This document shows, one piece after another, positions 51,254 through 63,781 of a DNA stretch of 64,000 nucleotides. The translations under genes and the position numbers were made by a program. Numbering within the stretch: position 1 is the stretch's first letter; the number at the start of each line of letters is the position of its first letter. A model generated the notes under the pieces. It was not told the origin of the DNA. It saw nothing but the letters and a program-made list of their open reading frames with translations, and ran no database searches. The stretch is taken from the NCBI GenBank assembly GCA_024196135.1, contig JAMQCK010000071.1:36272-100271 (forward strand), written 5' to 3'. The DNA is from Pleurotus ostreatus/Saccharomyces cerevisiae fusant (lineage: Eukaryota; Opisthokonta).

Positions 51254-52315
51254 TCACGACTGCATATCGCTAGCCTCCTTGAACCTGTACACTGTCGCGA
51301 GCAATGAGTGATAATCGGCGGAAGCAGGAGAAGAGACTGCACATACCAAGCGCCGTCAGGCTGTTCCACTTCTCCCTCAGACTCGCCACAACAAGGGGAT
51401 CGACGGGAGACGGCGTGGATATGTTGAGGCCCGTCTGCATCATGACCTGGATGCTACGCAGATCGTCGGTAAACGTCGCCCAGGCGTTGTACATCAGCTG
51501 GAGTGGCGTGACGGCGGATTTGCCTGATTGAAGGAAGTTGGCCAAGTCCTCCTGAAGTGACGATTAGATGAGGAGTACATCGAAATCAGAAGGTGAGGGC
51601 TTACGCTGACGGCCTCCAGATCCCTGACGACCTGCCTAAGAGGCTGTTTATTGACGTAATCGTTCATCGCACTTTCCAGCGCCTCCTCGGTCTCCATCAG
51701 ACCGCGCACATCCTGATCCATCACCATCGACAGGAACTTCTGGACTTCAGCCATGCTCGCTTGGGCCTGGCCTATAAGTGCGGCAATGAGCCCGAGCTCG
51801 GCATTGACCAGTGTGCTGACAACATCCTGGAGCCTCATCTTCTCCGCCTCGTTAGAGGCGGCGGCGTACGCCTTCAGAGCGTCCAGAATTTCGGCTTTCA
51901 GCCGCGTCAGCACAGTGCATCGAGCTTGCAGATGAGATACACGTACTGTATGTCGAGGGTTCTTCCGCGTTGCCGGCGCTTTGCGCGTGGTCGAGAATAC
52001 CGTTGAGTGCGTTGAAGATTCCCGGATAGGCCTCGGTGATCGCCTTGCAATGAGCCGCGACCTGGGTGTCGGCCGCGCGTCAGTCGCGAGCGTACAGCCG
52101 ATGATTCTAGTGCTCACGTCCGCGTAAGCCGTGCAGAGACCCTGGAAAAATCCGTCGAAGAGGGCCATGGTGTTGTCGGAGATCTGCAGGCTCGACTGCA
52201 AGGCGCTCGGGGTCTCAGGACGAATACCCGCCAGCTGGAGGTACTTCTGGAGGAGGCCGATGTCGAGCGACTCGAAGGGGGAGAGGTTTTGATTGACGGG
52301 TATGACGTGAGCCAT
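51254..52315 (-). CDS. All-helical conserved protein of unknown function, 281 aa, five exons
   Basis: Exons 52315-52118, 52061-51947, 51894-51605, 51551-51347 and 51291-51254 join in frame. No signal peptide is seen. Almost the whole chain is predicted helical by composition: ALQSSLQISDNTMALFDGFFQGL, AELGLIAALIGQAQASMAEVQKFLSMVM, ESAMNDYVNKQPLRQVVRDLEAV and LMYNAWATFTDDLRSIQVMM. A hydrophobic patch (LIAALIG) sits in the centre. I recall no named family. The TATA box TATATAAG at 52401-52408 supports the start. It is the nearest minus-strand neighbour of the NLR on this side, but no functional tie is shown. Confidence 0.7.
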
Positions 52316-53646
52316 CGTGTGCGAAAGGATGCTGGTGTAGAAGGGTTGGAAGGTCAGGTAGTCGAAGGGTTAATGGCAAGTAGGAGGTCGATCTCGAGCT
52401 CTTATATAGCAAGCCCGCGGACAAAGGCAATTTTTTAATCGTGATCTAGGGTTCTCAGCAGACGCGCACGAGGGGCTTGCAGGGAAAGCGGCTGCTGCTA
52501 GTGAGGCCCAGTATTCCGCGTCGAAAGTTCAGAGTACATGCCGAAGGACGGTGATGAAGAGAACGCCCCTCCAATCAACGCACACATGCTGCCTATTTCT
52601 AGAGGTTCAGCCTCAGAAGAATCGCAAGAAACACAAAGAATGCATCTTTCGCGATCCACAAAGCGAGAGAGAGGATGCCCGTTGCAATGGCCCCTCGATG
52701 AAATTTTGTGGCCAAGAGAGACAACGTGATCAGCATTTTGCGACATGCGTGGTCGCTCGAATTTGAGGGCCAAACTAGAGCCTGATGTTCCATCGGACTA
52801 GGCTGAGCAGCACGAGACTACGCGTCTTTGACCGCTTTCGTTGACTACGCCAATTTTCTGATACTATGGGGCACTAGTCCGGAGCACGGGTAGCACGAGG
52901 AGTCAAGGGCGTGCTAGTAGCACGCGTGCGAAGCACAAAGCGCACATAGCGAAGGGACAGCTGAGCGATTAGTGGAATTATGGAGGTTGACAGGCGGCGC
53001 GATGTCGTCCTGGGCGATCGAGAGGGTCCCGCCCTGGATAGAAGCGTGAGGGAGCGTCTTTGGAGAGTCCTGAGGCCAGAGCAATCAGCGGCCTCGGTTG
53101 CGAGAGAGGCCTGCCTCTATCTCAGCTATGGCATTTTATAGCACTCGTCCACAAGCGCCCATAGGACCTTCGTATACGCTCAAGCACTTGCAAAGCGAGA
53201 GGGGCCCAAGTACTCGTATATACCGAAGACCATGATCACCGGATTGAGCGCACCCACGATAATCAATCGAGGTCGGCCCACGGTCCAACTATACGGCAAA
53301 AACCACGACCACAGGATGAGGCAGGTGTGCTGAATAGATAGGATGGTACAGCTACAAATACATCACTACGACGCCTGGCCCAGGCAGGCCGGGTATAGTT
53401 TAAATAAGTCCCCAACGTATAGTAGTATAACCCAAGCATGGCTGGACCGGGCGGAAAGGCGGAAACGGTAAGGAGAGTGTGGGTGGCGAGTACGAACAGA
53501 GATAAGTAAAGCAAAACGAAAGCAAGGACACGTCCGATGACCGGGGAATTCCATCCCCATTGTATATCTACGCAGGACGACGCGTTGAGTGTCGCCCAAA
53601 GATCAATTCCGCCAGCTGGGCTACGCGGCGTACCAGAACGAACCCT
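52316..53646. other. Intergenic region of 1.3 kb
   Basis: Holds the TATA box at 52401-52408 (minus) for the helical-protein gene. The remaining frames are short and without support. Confidence 0.45.
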
Positions 53647-55782
53647 CTATGCCGTTGCCAGCACGACCGCGCTCTCCTGCGGCTGCAACCTCGCCTTCAG
53701 CAGCGCCGCCCGCCGCTCGGTCTCCCACCTCAGCAGCTCGTCCTTCAACCGATCCACGCGCACCGAGCCCACCGGGTGCCCCTGACCCATGATGTTGCGC
53801 ACGGCGATGTTGTCGGTCATCGCCGGTTGTGCGGCCGAGGGCGGGTGCTCGAGGGACTGGCTCGAGACGCGGTTCTCCCAGAAGCGCACGGCGTCGCGCG
53901 CGTCGAAGCCGGCATAGGCAAGAAGTCTGAAAGAAATGAGACGATGAGAATGGTGAAGACGGCAGAGGGACGCACCTCGCAGAGACGACGTCGGCCTCGA
54001 TCTCCTGCTTATACGTCGTACATGCTTCGCCGATCTTCGTGAGCTCCGTCGAGCTGACCTGCCCCAGCTGCGCGACCGCGTCGTTCACGAAGGGGCCGAA
54101 GAGCATCGTGATCGGGAAGATGATCACGCGCAGCACGTCCGACAGTATTGACAGGCTTCCGGGCACGATAACAGTCGCAGACGACAGCGTTTCCAGGTGG
54201 TGTGAAAGGACAAGATGTGCGAGCTCGTGCGACAGGAGGATCGCCAGCTCGGAGGTTTGCTCGGGTGTCGGTATTGGATGCTGAGGTCGGTGAGAAGCAC
54301 CTGAGGGCCCGAAGAGCCAGGATGACCAAGATTGTGCTTGTTCCGCAGACGGTGGAGGGGCGGGATGCTTGGCGAGGACGTCGTCGATGAAGCCAGAGTA
54401 CACGACGATGCCGCCTGCACCGTCGGGTCCAAAACCATATGAAAATGCGTTTGACGCGTTCGGCTCGTCGACGATGATGAGGGAGTAGGGAGGGTCGGTC
54501 ACGATGTGCGGCGCATTCGCGGTGTTGCGCTCATTCATCTTGTCGCAGAACATACGCAAGTGCTGCGAGACGCGGGGACGTGGCCGTAATGGGTACTCGG
54601 CGGGCGGGGGCATGGGGTGGCTTTCGTCGTCGATCGCATACCAGTCGCTGTCATCTTCGCGCTCGGTGCACAATTTCGGGACAACGGATTCGAGGTGGCG
54701 AAGGGTGGCGGCTACCCAGGCGTAGCGCCAGTCGGTTGGAGGTACGAGGCGGACGGGTTCCCCATTGGGCGAGAGGATATCGCCGACTGCGCGATACCAT
54801 CCTGGCCCCGCGAGCTGCTTCGCAATCTCCTGCTCTTCCTCGGGAGACAGGATGATCATGCGCCATCTGAAATCGTGTCAGCCGAAGTCTAATGGCCGTG
54901 GCAGCTAGTTGCAAAGCGATAGACACGCGCTGCGAAGGCGCTGTGGAACCCGCCTGGCCGATCCGAGCGCCCCTCGGGATCACCAGTACGCTCAGGACGC
55001 GCAATCTCTGCCTCAGAGGCGCTTTCTGCTCGCTAAGCACACAGGTGAAAGAACATGAACTATGCCTGCGCACGTACGACGGCCAGTCTGCTGCCTTGGG
55101 CATCAGGATAGACTATCCGCGCGCTCGCACGGGTCTGCTGGCCTCCCGCCAAGGTTCGGCGTGGCGCGCGCAGCGTCATATTTTGCGAAGGGGGAGGTAC
55201 GGCCGCCATCGAGGGAGGGGGAGGGGACGTCTACCGTTTCACAGCCAAAAGAGAATGTACATACCTCCCAGTAAGCGGTGTCTGCTCCAAACTGGCCACG
55301 ATCGTCGCCCAGAGAAGAATGATAGGGGAAAACAGCATGGCGTGAAACAGCATCGTCCTTGAGCGTATTTTCTTGAGAATCTTCTGCTTCTTCTCCTCCG
55401 AGGTGGGGATGCCTGCGACCGCCGCGCGCTGCAACTTCTTGCGCGCCTTGAGGTTCTTCATCAGGATGAGGGGGGTGAAGGTGAGGATGATCCTGCCGGC
55501 GGTCCTTGCGAACTCGATCGTCGTAGACGCCTAGACTGCTACGTAAGTACAAGACGCAGGCATAGAGACGCTCGTACGCACTTTGAGCAGCGTCGCCAGT
55601 ATGGGGACGAGGGGCCCAGCTTCATTCCTACGTGTCGAGTGGAATGCACGTCGTTGCTGTGCTAGATATGGTGTCGGGAACACGGACGCTCGGGGCGGCG
55701 GTCGGATGGGGACATGGGGGAGGCGCGGAGGGAGCGAGGGGCCGCGTATTGCGTACGGGCGCCGGCAGAGGGAGCGCAACAT
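53647..55782 (-). CDS. OMA1: OMA1-like mitochondrial inner-membrane metalloendopeptidase (M48), 545 aa
   Basis: Exons 55782-55582, 55530-55265, 54866-53976 and 53926-53647 join in frame. The N-terminus is Arg-rich and acid-free with RRAFHSTRRN, a typical matrix-targeting presequence. A membrane segment (MLFHAMLFSPIILLWATIVASL) precedes TGRWRMIILSPEEEQEIA, a start typical of OMA1 family proteases. The zinc site is HELAH with the third ligand in EIEADVVSAR; a second hydrophobic stretch (IIFPITMLFGPFV) lies between them. OMA1 cleaves inner-membrane proteins under stress. The second intron (54867-55264) is 398 nt, far longer than others here. The gene symbol is assigned by family likeness. Confidence 0.85.
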
Positions 55783-56249
55783 GGTTCATTGTACGAGGAG
55801 GAAGAGCGTCGGCAGACGGCGGCAGAGGTTCTCGTGCTTATGCAATACATGTTTGCCAACGTGATCACTGTCTTGATCCCTATCATTCGATGACGAGGCC
55901 TGGATTTTGGCGAGGACAACCTCCGCGGCGCTCAAATTTACCTTGAGGAGGGCAGAAAGGGCGAGAAAAAGGCAGCTGAGAAGAAGACTCCATTCCGAAT
56001 TCCTGTTGTCAGCGGTGGAAGTGCGAGCGGCCAATGTCCTGATTGCCACGCGATAACATGTGTGGTAGCTGCGGCAGCACAGAGAAGGTGCCAGTCAGCT
56101 GCACATATGAGGGAGTCTTTGAGAAGTTTCGTAGGCAAACAACTGTTGCTCACAACATAGTAAAAGTCTAATGAGGAGGTTATCGCTATGCAGCTGTGGG
56201 TCAGGATGGTTCCTTTCCCGCTCATGAGCCTCATGTACTTCACTGCAGA

Positions 56250-56440
56250 ACGCGAAGATTCATCTCATGCTCATGATCATGACGATATGAACAAAGCGTT
56301 GCCGTACAAACGCACCGTGACACAGAAAAGTTCGAACGCTGGCATGTCACATGATCTCGGTACCGACACCCGCCGCAATTTGCCGGCCTCACACGCTTCT
56401 TTCTTACTTTCATGGCAAATATGGGTTTACCGACTTGCAT
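56250..56440 (+). repeat. Dispersed diverged repeat, copy B
   Basis: Aligns in inverted orientation to 50830-51010. The best block is tgtcacatgatctcggtacc and the following 70 bases. Confidence 0.55.
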
Positions 56441-56834
56441 AGCGCCATGTAAACCGAAGGCAGTCCCCAACTTGAGCAAAATTGCCAGCGATACAAGCGC
56501 ATACCATAAAATGACACTCAGATCCACTCACGACTGCGAACAATTGCGCCGTTCGTCCGCTTTGTCTCCTACGAAGGTGTATAGCATTATGGTCGCGTCC
56601 CCCGTTATCGTGTCGCCTCCGATGTCCTGCAATTATGATTTCCCAATCAGTGCGCCTTTGGCGACGTCCGCCCGTGCGTCAAGCTCGATCTTCGCTCTTT
56701 ATCTTGCAGTTACGTAGATCGACGTACAATCTTCATATTCATGTGTTCAACCTCGAGCCCTCGACAAGTGGTCCATCTCACATGGGTTGCTGACCCAACA
56801 TCTACGCCCACGGTTCATTACCCTTCCAGAAGCA

Positions 56835-56882
56835 AGTTCCTTCTCGGTGGTGCTCGCTAGTTCCTTCTCGGTGGTGCTCGCT
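56835..56882. repeat. 24-bp perfect tandem duplication
   Basis: The unit beginning agttccttctcggtggtgct occurs twice head to tail without a mismatch, probably replication slippage. Confidence 0.85.
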
Positions 56883-57475
56883 CTCCATGCTCCTCACCGC
56901 CGCCGGTATACTAGGAGCCAGTCAGCCAAAATAGCGTCTCCCTACTACATGTACTTTGGGCTTCTTATGCAGCACACTAGGTTGCACAAGCACCCTCGGT
57001 CGCCTCGCGTGCGCTTCAGGAGTCCCGACGCTCGCCTCCTGCTTCCATTCCTCATACTTCTGCTCTCAGCCTCTCCTTGACTTCGTCAGCCTTTGTTCAA
57101 CTGTTCAGTACAGGTGAAAGAGACAGATGATGATCTGATGCTCTACCTAGAGCAATGAGATTCTACACGGCTGGCTACCAACTGGCAACTGACGCCGCTT
57201 GGGACTCGGAGACATCATAATAATCATGTCTTGTCAATGAGGTATACCGTCTACTTAGAGAGCGTCTATAGATATGCGAGGGGTAAGTAGATGAGTATTG
57301 CATCGTGCATTAACGCGAGTGCCGATTCCACCATACGAAAATTAGAGCGACCATGGGAAAAGCGGTGAGTAGTAGGATACAGTAAGTACACAAGAATCAA
57401 GAAAAAGCAACGTCCCGAGTGCAAGACTCCACCCCCGGTCTATCGTGCGGATATATCAAGCAAGGCACCATACAT

Positions 57476-60400
57476 CTAACCCGACTTCTCGAGCGTCTCC
57501 GCGGGGGCCTCGGGCGCGGGTGCGCTGACCTCCTGCGCCTTCGCGCCCTTGGGCACGCGCGCGAGGTAGTAGAGGCCGATGGCGGCGAAGATGTTGAAGC
57601 CGATGTAGACCCACATGATGCCAAAGTTCATCCCTGGTGTGTGGTTAGCGCGCGCGCGAGGTGTAGGAGATCAGCGGAGACTTACAGCGATCATCGTAGT
57701 TCAGGTCGAGCTGCTTCAAGAACGCGTCCGTGGAGGAGATGCTGCAGATGGTGCAGTCCGACGTCGCGTTCGGGTTGGACAGCTGGGAGCCCGCGGCCTC
57801 GATGTACGGCCCGAGGAAGTCGCCGCAGGTCCTGCCGGAGGGCGGCTGCACCGTGATGTACTCGATGTCGGAGCAGTGGACCTCGGCGTGCGCGACGCCG
57901 ACCGTGAGCATGCCGTTGACCAGGTACGTGAAGGGCGAGACACGGTTGAGCCTACGGAAAGTGAGTACCAGAAAGTCAACGAGCCATGCGTGGGCACGTA
58001 CCAGATCCACCACCCGAGCGTCGGACGCGTGGCGAGGACACCACAGAACAACAGGCAAAGCGAGAAGCAGAGCTGCGCAAGGTTGCTACCGGCCTCCGCG
58101 GTCTCGCTGGCGACGATCGACAAGTGCGCGAAGGTGCTCGTGAACAGGAAGAACGCGAAGACGAAGAGGAACATGAGGCCACCTGCAAACGCGTCAGAAC
58201 ATACGACGGATGACTAACAACCTAAGATACTCACCGCGTTCGGCAACAGCGTCGGTCGGCTGAGCATTGCGGTAGAGACCGATAGGGTAGTACCAGCAGA
58301 AGAAGACGATGACACCACCCAGAATCTGCCACGGGAACTCGACCAAGATCTGCGACAGGATGAAGGCTGCAATCGTAGTCAGTACCACGTCTGGTAACCA
58401 CAACACCTAATGACTGACCTTGCCACGAGTAGGTCTTCGACGGGCGCTCCCTCGCCTCGTACAGCGAGCGCTGCGTCACGAACTGCGGGTGAATCTGCTG
58501 CACGATGTTGTTGAAAATCGTGAACAGCATGAAGATCGAGAACATCTGGTTCTGAAGGCCCTGCTGCGTGTTCTCCGCCATGTAGAACGAGAAGCCGATG
58601 AAGAGCGTCGTGATCGTCGAGAGCAGGATCTTCGAGTAGATGTACGTCGGGGTGCGCCACAGTTGCTGCCACGCGCGCTGGAAGCAGAGGCCGAGCTGGG
58701 TACCGAAGGACGCGGCGAAGGTGCTGGGCGGCTTGTTGGCGTGCGCGGGGTTGGCATTGTTGTTGTCCTCGTCCGGGAGCTGCGAGAGCGTGGCCTTCAT
58801 CTCGGCCAGCTCGTCCTTGACGCGGCGGTACTCCGGGCTCGAGCGCCAGACCTGGTTCCAGTCCTTGTCCGTGGTGTGGCCGGGGGCGGCGCCGATGACC
58901 TCGAGCATCCACTCCGCGGGGTTCGCGTCCGGCGGGCAAGGGTGCGCACCGTTGCGTTCGAAGTAGCTGGTGAGAGTGGACGAGTTGGGGCCGAGGTCGC
59001 CGAAGTAGACCGTCTTGCCGCCGCGAGCGAGGAAGAGCAGGCGGTCGAACTCCTGGATGAGGACGGCCGAAGGCTGGTGAATCGTGCACAGGATGGCCTG
59101 ACCATTGTTCGCGAGCTTGCGCATCAGCTGGCAGATGGACCACGCAGTCTGACTGTCGAGACCGGACGTCGGCTCGTCGAAGAACAAGAGCAGCTCGGGC
59201 TTGGCGACGAGCTCGACAGCGATGGTGAGGCGCTTGCGCTGCTCGACGTTCAGACCTTCACCCGGGACACCGACAACAGCCTCGGCGTAGGCCTCCATCT
59301 CGAGGAGCTTGATGACCTCGTCGACGTAGGCGATCTTCTCGTCGCGGGGGACGTGAGCGGGCTGGCGAAGGAGGGCGCTGAAGATAAGGGCTTCGCGGAC
59401 GGTGGAGGTCTCAAGGTGAAGATCCTGCTGCTGGACGTAACCGGTCTTGCGCTGGAAGGCTAAGGGAAAAGTCAGGCCAGGAAGTCTCATGAAAGCAAGA
59501 AAATACTTACAGCGATCGCGAGGGTGGCCGTTAACGAGCATCTCGCCGGTGATGACACCCATGGTCGTACGAGTGGCCAGGACATCGAGGAGCGTCGTCT
59601 TGCCTGCACCGGACACACCCATGAGCGCCGTGAGCGTCCCGGGCTTCACCCAGCCGTCGACGTGGTCGAGCAGGCGGCGGTCCTCCTTCTTGATCTTGAT
59701 GTCGTAGCAGACGTCGTTCCAGTGGAAGATCTTGGTCTGGCGCTGGATGGCGGCGACCGTGCGGTCCGAGCCGACGCTGTTGTTGTCCGTGAACTTCTCG
59801 CCACCGGCCGCGTCCTCGGGGTCAGAACCACGGCGCTTGGGAAGGTGACCCTTGCGGAAGACGAGAACCTCGCCCTGTGAACTGGTGAGCATGCGAAATG
59901 GTGCATAAACGATCTACCATACCTTGGACTTCGCCGCAGAAATCTTCTCCGTCGCGATGAGGTGCGTCGCGCAGAAGAAGATCATGAAGCCGATGAGGAT
60001 GCCGAAGTTGCGCCAGACGTGGGAGCGGTAGTACTTGTACGTCGTGTTCACATAATCCGTGCCGTAGACGACAGTCGAGCCCGGAATCGCACCCGTGGTC
60101 GCGCAGACGAACTCCTCGCCGGACAGGTTCTCGTAGCCAGGGCCCATGGGCACAAACGACGTGCACTCAAAGACGCGGCCGTCGAACTCATTGACCATGA
60201 GTGTCTCGAAGGCGTAGCCGATGGGGTTGATGTAGTTGATCCAGCGGAACCAGACAACCATGTCGCGCGTCGGGATAGTGAAACCTGCGAGGCGGGTCAG
60301 CACAAGTCGGAGCAAACAGCTGAGAGAAGGACGTACCGGTGTAGATGACGAGCGCCAACATGAAGACACTAGCCGGAGGCATGGCCTGCGAGAGCGTGCG

Positions 60401-62699
60401 TGTTGCCGAGGCGATCGTGCGGAAGATCATAGACATGGTCATCGTGCAGGTGAAGGCGAACAACTGGTACAGGAAGAACGGTCCGACTTCGCGGCGCAAG
60501 TTGGACATGAAGTACAGCGTCAGGTTGACCGCGAGCGAGGTGATGATCTTGGCCGGCAGGTCACAGATCATACTGGCAACGGCCTCCGAGAACGGGTGGT
60601 ACAGCGCATACCGCGAGTGCTTCTCGACGATAGGGCGTTGGGCATACAAGGTCAGAATCTGATCAACCATTAGTACAAGTACGGCGTTCAATGACAAAAA
60701 GAGCGTACCTCGAGCATACTGGCGAACGCGTTGGTCAGGACGGCGAAGAAAAGCAGAGCACCGCGACGGTAGAAGGTGTCCGTAGTCGGCTGCATGTTGT
60801 AGAACACACTCGCGATAATGAGCGCCATGACGAAGTTACCGAAGACCGTGACATAGAAGTTGGTCATGTCGCCCACGAGCCGCTGGAAGCCACGCTCGAC
60901 GCAGAGACCGATCTGCTTGCCAATGGAAAGCGTGTACGGGGACTTGACGCTCCTGCAAGAATATCAGTATGCTGAAAATGACGATCTATCGGAAATCACG
61001 TACAAGGACTTGGACTGCTGGCTGCGGCGGGAGCGCTGGAACTTCTCGTACTGCTCGCCGCCGACGGGGAACTCGGCATTATACGCCTCGATATCGCGGA
61101 GCAGCTGCTGCCGCTCGGGGCTCTCCTTCCACCGCTGCGCAAACTCATCCGGCGTGCGCGGGACGCTCTTCTCAAACCCGGGACGAATGACTCGCTCGGC
61201 CGGGTTCGTGAGCGACGTGAGGAAGTCGCCGGTGGTCTGGCGCTCGGGACACTCAAAGCCCATCTTGAGGAAGAACTCCTTGGCGTCGGTCGTACGGCCG
61301 AAGTAGATCTGGCGACCCTCGTAGAGCAGGATGACCTTGTCAAAGAGGTCGTACGCGGACTGCGACGCCTGGTAGATGGCGACGAGGGACGTCGAGCCGG
61401 TGAACTCGGTCTGATTGCGGAGGGTGCGGATGAACTCGAGCGCCGTCGCGGAGTCGAGACCACGGGTAGAGTTGTCCCAGCATTGGAGCGGCGCCTGGGA
61501 GAGGGTGGTCTCCGCGATAGAGACACGCTTACGCTCACCACCACTGTTGCGCAGGGTCAGAAAGAGGACTGGTCGAAAGGAGCGCCAGGCACATACCTGA
61601 CGCCACGAATGAAATCGTTCCCGACGCGCGTGTTCAGAGTGTGGCTCAGACTGTATTGCGATTAGATTCGAGGTCATGCGCCAAGACCGCCTGGACTTAC
61701 CCATACATGGCCATAACCACATCTGCGGAAGATGGTCAGTGAGATCGTTCCGAGCATACCGAGCGCTACATACCGCGCATGTGCCGAGCGTAGTCCTCGC
61801 GCGAAACGCCCTCGATACGCGTGCGGGGGCAGCGAGCCTTGGCGGCGAAGAGCAGAGTGTCGCCAACGGTGCTATGGCAAGGATGAGCATGGCTTGGTGG
61901 GGGTAAGGGGAGATACTTGCAGATGGGGGAAATGGACTTCCGTCTCGGCGTTGTAGATGACCTCGCCACGGAACTCCTTGTGCATGGTTTCCCAGGAGAT
62001 GCCCTGGTACTGCACGTCGGAGTTCTCATCGACGTAGATGCCATGGGTATCGCCCGAGACAGTCTTGAGGAAGGTCGAACAACCACTGGAGGCAGATGTC
62101 AACAACTAGCCCGATCGACAGAACACGTCGATCACGCACCTTCCCGGTCGTCCCAAGACAACCAGCAGCTCTCCACTCTTCACCAGACCGTCGAACTCGC
62201 GCAGAATCTGGATCTTCTGGACGTTGTTCTTGCCAAAGCCGAGCATGCGGCTGAACGTGCCGAACGCAGAGAGGAAGATGTTGCCGACGTCCTTCTGGTA
62301 GTCCGTGGGGGTGCCGTAGCCGTGCACGTTCAGATTCCTGAACGAGACACCAGCTGTGCGGCGCGGGTAGCGGTCGGGGTCGCGTGAAGCAAGGGAAACG
62401 AGGGATTTAGTCCACAGACGTGCGTTGAACTGAGGGCTGTTGGGATCGAGCCGGGGGTCGCTGTTGTCGATGAACGGGTTCACTTGTCCGACCTCGCTGT
62501 GCGTGCGCGAGAGCTGGCTCATTTGGCGCGCGAGCTCGTGAACCCGCCCCTCGCGGAGGGCTTCATCGTCGGGGACGACCTCGAACTCGGGGTCTTCTGG
62601 GTCGCCCTTGGCTGGCCCCATTGGTGCTGGCGGCACTGTCGACGTGAAGTTCATGGGAGGGGGAGACGGATGGGCTGATGTCGTCCCTGCCTCTATCAT
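57476..62699 (-). CDS. Full-size PDR-type ABC transporter (ABCG), 15 exons
   Basis: Order is NBD1-TMD1-NBD2-TMD2, as in pleiotropic drug resistance pumps, roughly 1,470 aa. NBD1 has the PDR-type Walker A GRPGSGCST (Cys for Lys, formed across an intron at about 62140), signature [11 protein letters not shown] and Walker [17 protein letters not shown]2 has the canonical GVSGAGKTT and [11 protein letters not shown] with a degenerate signature [12 protein letters not shown]. This asymmetry is normal for fungal PDR pumps. Each half is followed by six hydrophobic segments and an extracellular Cys-rich loop (CTSF..., C-SDIEY...TC-GDF). A 22-nt microexon (VVMAMYG) lies near 61710. The first in-frame ATG is 62699; another at 62654 is possible. 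It likely exports drugs, lipids or secondary metabolites at the plasma membrane. Confidence 0.9.
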
Positions 62700-63781
62700 T
62701 TTATTGCAAGCCAAGCATTGACGAATAGGGCTGACGGCCGTCCCGCTTGAGGCGAAGCATTTGAGTCAGCGGGGCCCGGGAAACCGCCCACGCCGATCAC
62801 AAGACTACAGTTGCCAGTGACCGCCCCTGCCTGCTGCCTCGTCCCTGAGTCTTCGCCGCATCCAGTACGCCCCTCGCGCCCCCCAGATCCCTTGGCACCG
62901 AATTCCGCCCAACATTCAGAGACTTTCCCCCACCAGACTCACTCTGACTTGCACCCAAAACAGAACAATACCGGACCGCTGACAAATCAGGAAGTTCCGG
63001 GCCGATGGGCGTAAGACCACCATCGTTTCGCCTGGCAGGTACCAGAACATGCCCCTCCTCCGCGTCGCCCACTCCAACCCGACGGTCCGCTGAGTACTGG
63101 CGATGTGCGCGCCCGCCCCGGATTAGTACTTTGCTTATTCTCTCTCGCTGTCCGGATGGAGATCTCCGCGGCTGTCGATATGACGACTAGGTATTTTATG
63201 GCCAGTCGGCCGCCGCATGTGTAAAACAACGACTACCCCATTCAGCAGTAAGAGCTTGTGTTGGGAACTACATGGTTTCACGACGAACTCCCTCCGTTCC
63301 GGTGTAGATTGTGGGGCCTCCCATGTAGATCTTACCTTCCGTAGACAGTTCGGTCTGACAACGCGGAACGATATGTCTCGGGACGGAATGGCTGCGTATT
63401 TGTCTCGGCCCCTTGCTTTCCGCCGCGAGACCTAAATAGGGGTGAACGATACATATAAGGTGAGGCCGTGGGAATTCATTTTGTTTGGCTCCCGCTCGTC
63501 CGCGTACTGCTTCTTGCTTGCGGACCACCATCATTCCTCTTCCTATCGTATCCTCGCCGTCTCTAGTCTATACTACAGCCTCTATACAATATACTACGTG
63601 CGTATTTTCATCACTGACGCGTCGCTTCAAGGCTGACAAGCTGCAGATAATCCTACTCGACACGAACCTCCGCGCCGCCGGATACTCGAATCACATCTAC
63701 GGTACGTTCTACGTGCTCGCCTAGACCGCTTTCTCATTCTGTTATCAGTATTCTATTTCTACACGACCAGAGCACGCTAGA
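62700..63781. other. Divergent intergenic region of 1.1 kb
   Basis: Lies between the ABC transporter and the gene at the right edge and should hold both promoters. The small frames here show no domains; part may be 5' UTR of the right-hand gene. Confidence 0.45.

Larger units (their letters stand above)
55783..57475. other. Intergenic region with repeats
   Basis: No gene recognised in 1.7 kb. It contains copy B of the dispersed repeat (about 56250-56440) and a perfect 24-bp tandem duplication at 56835-56882. Confidence 0.5.

Noticed and set aside
53647..53889. Separate small gene at the 3' end of the OMA1-like gene
   Set aside because: It is the last exon of the protease; phase and the GT-AG pair at 53975/53927 join it to the HELAH exon.
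58420..59463. 347-codon plus-strand ORF opposite the ABC transporter
   Set aside because: It is a mirror frame of GC-rich NBD2 coding sequence; the opposite strand has all conserved ABC motifs.
62106..62714. ATP-binding half-protein ending at GRPG
   Set aside because: The apparent stop lies in an intron; splicing restores the PDR Walker A GRPGSGCST, so it is the first exon of the full-size pump.
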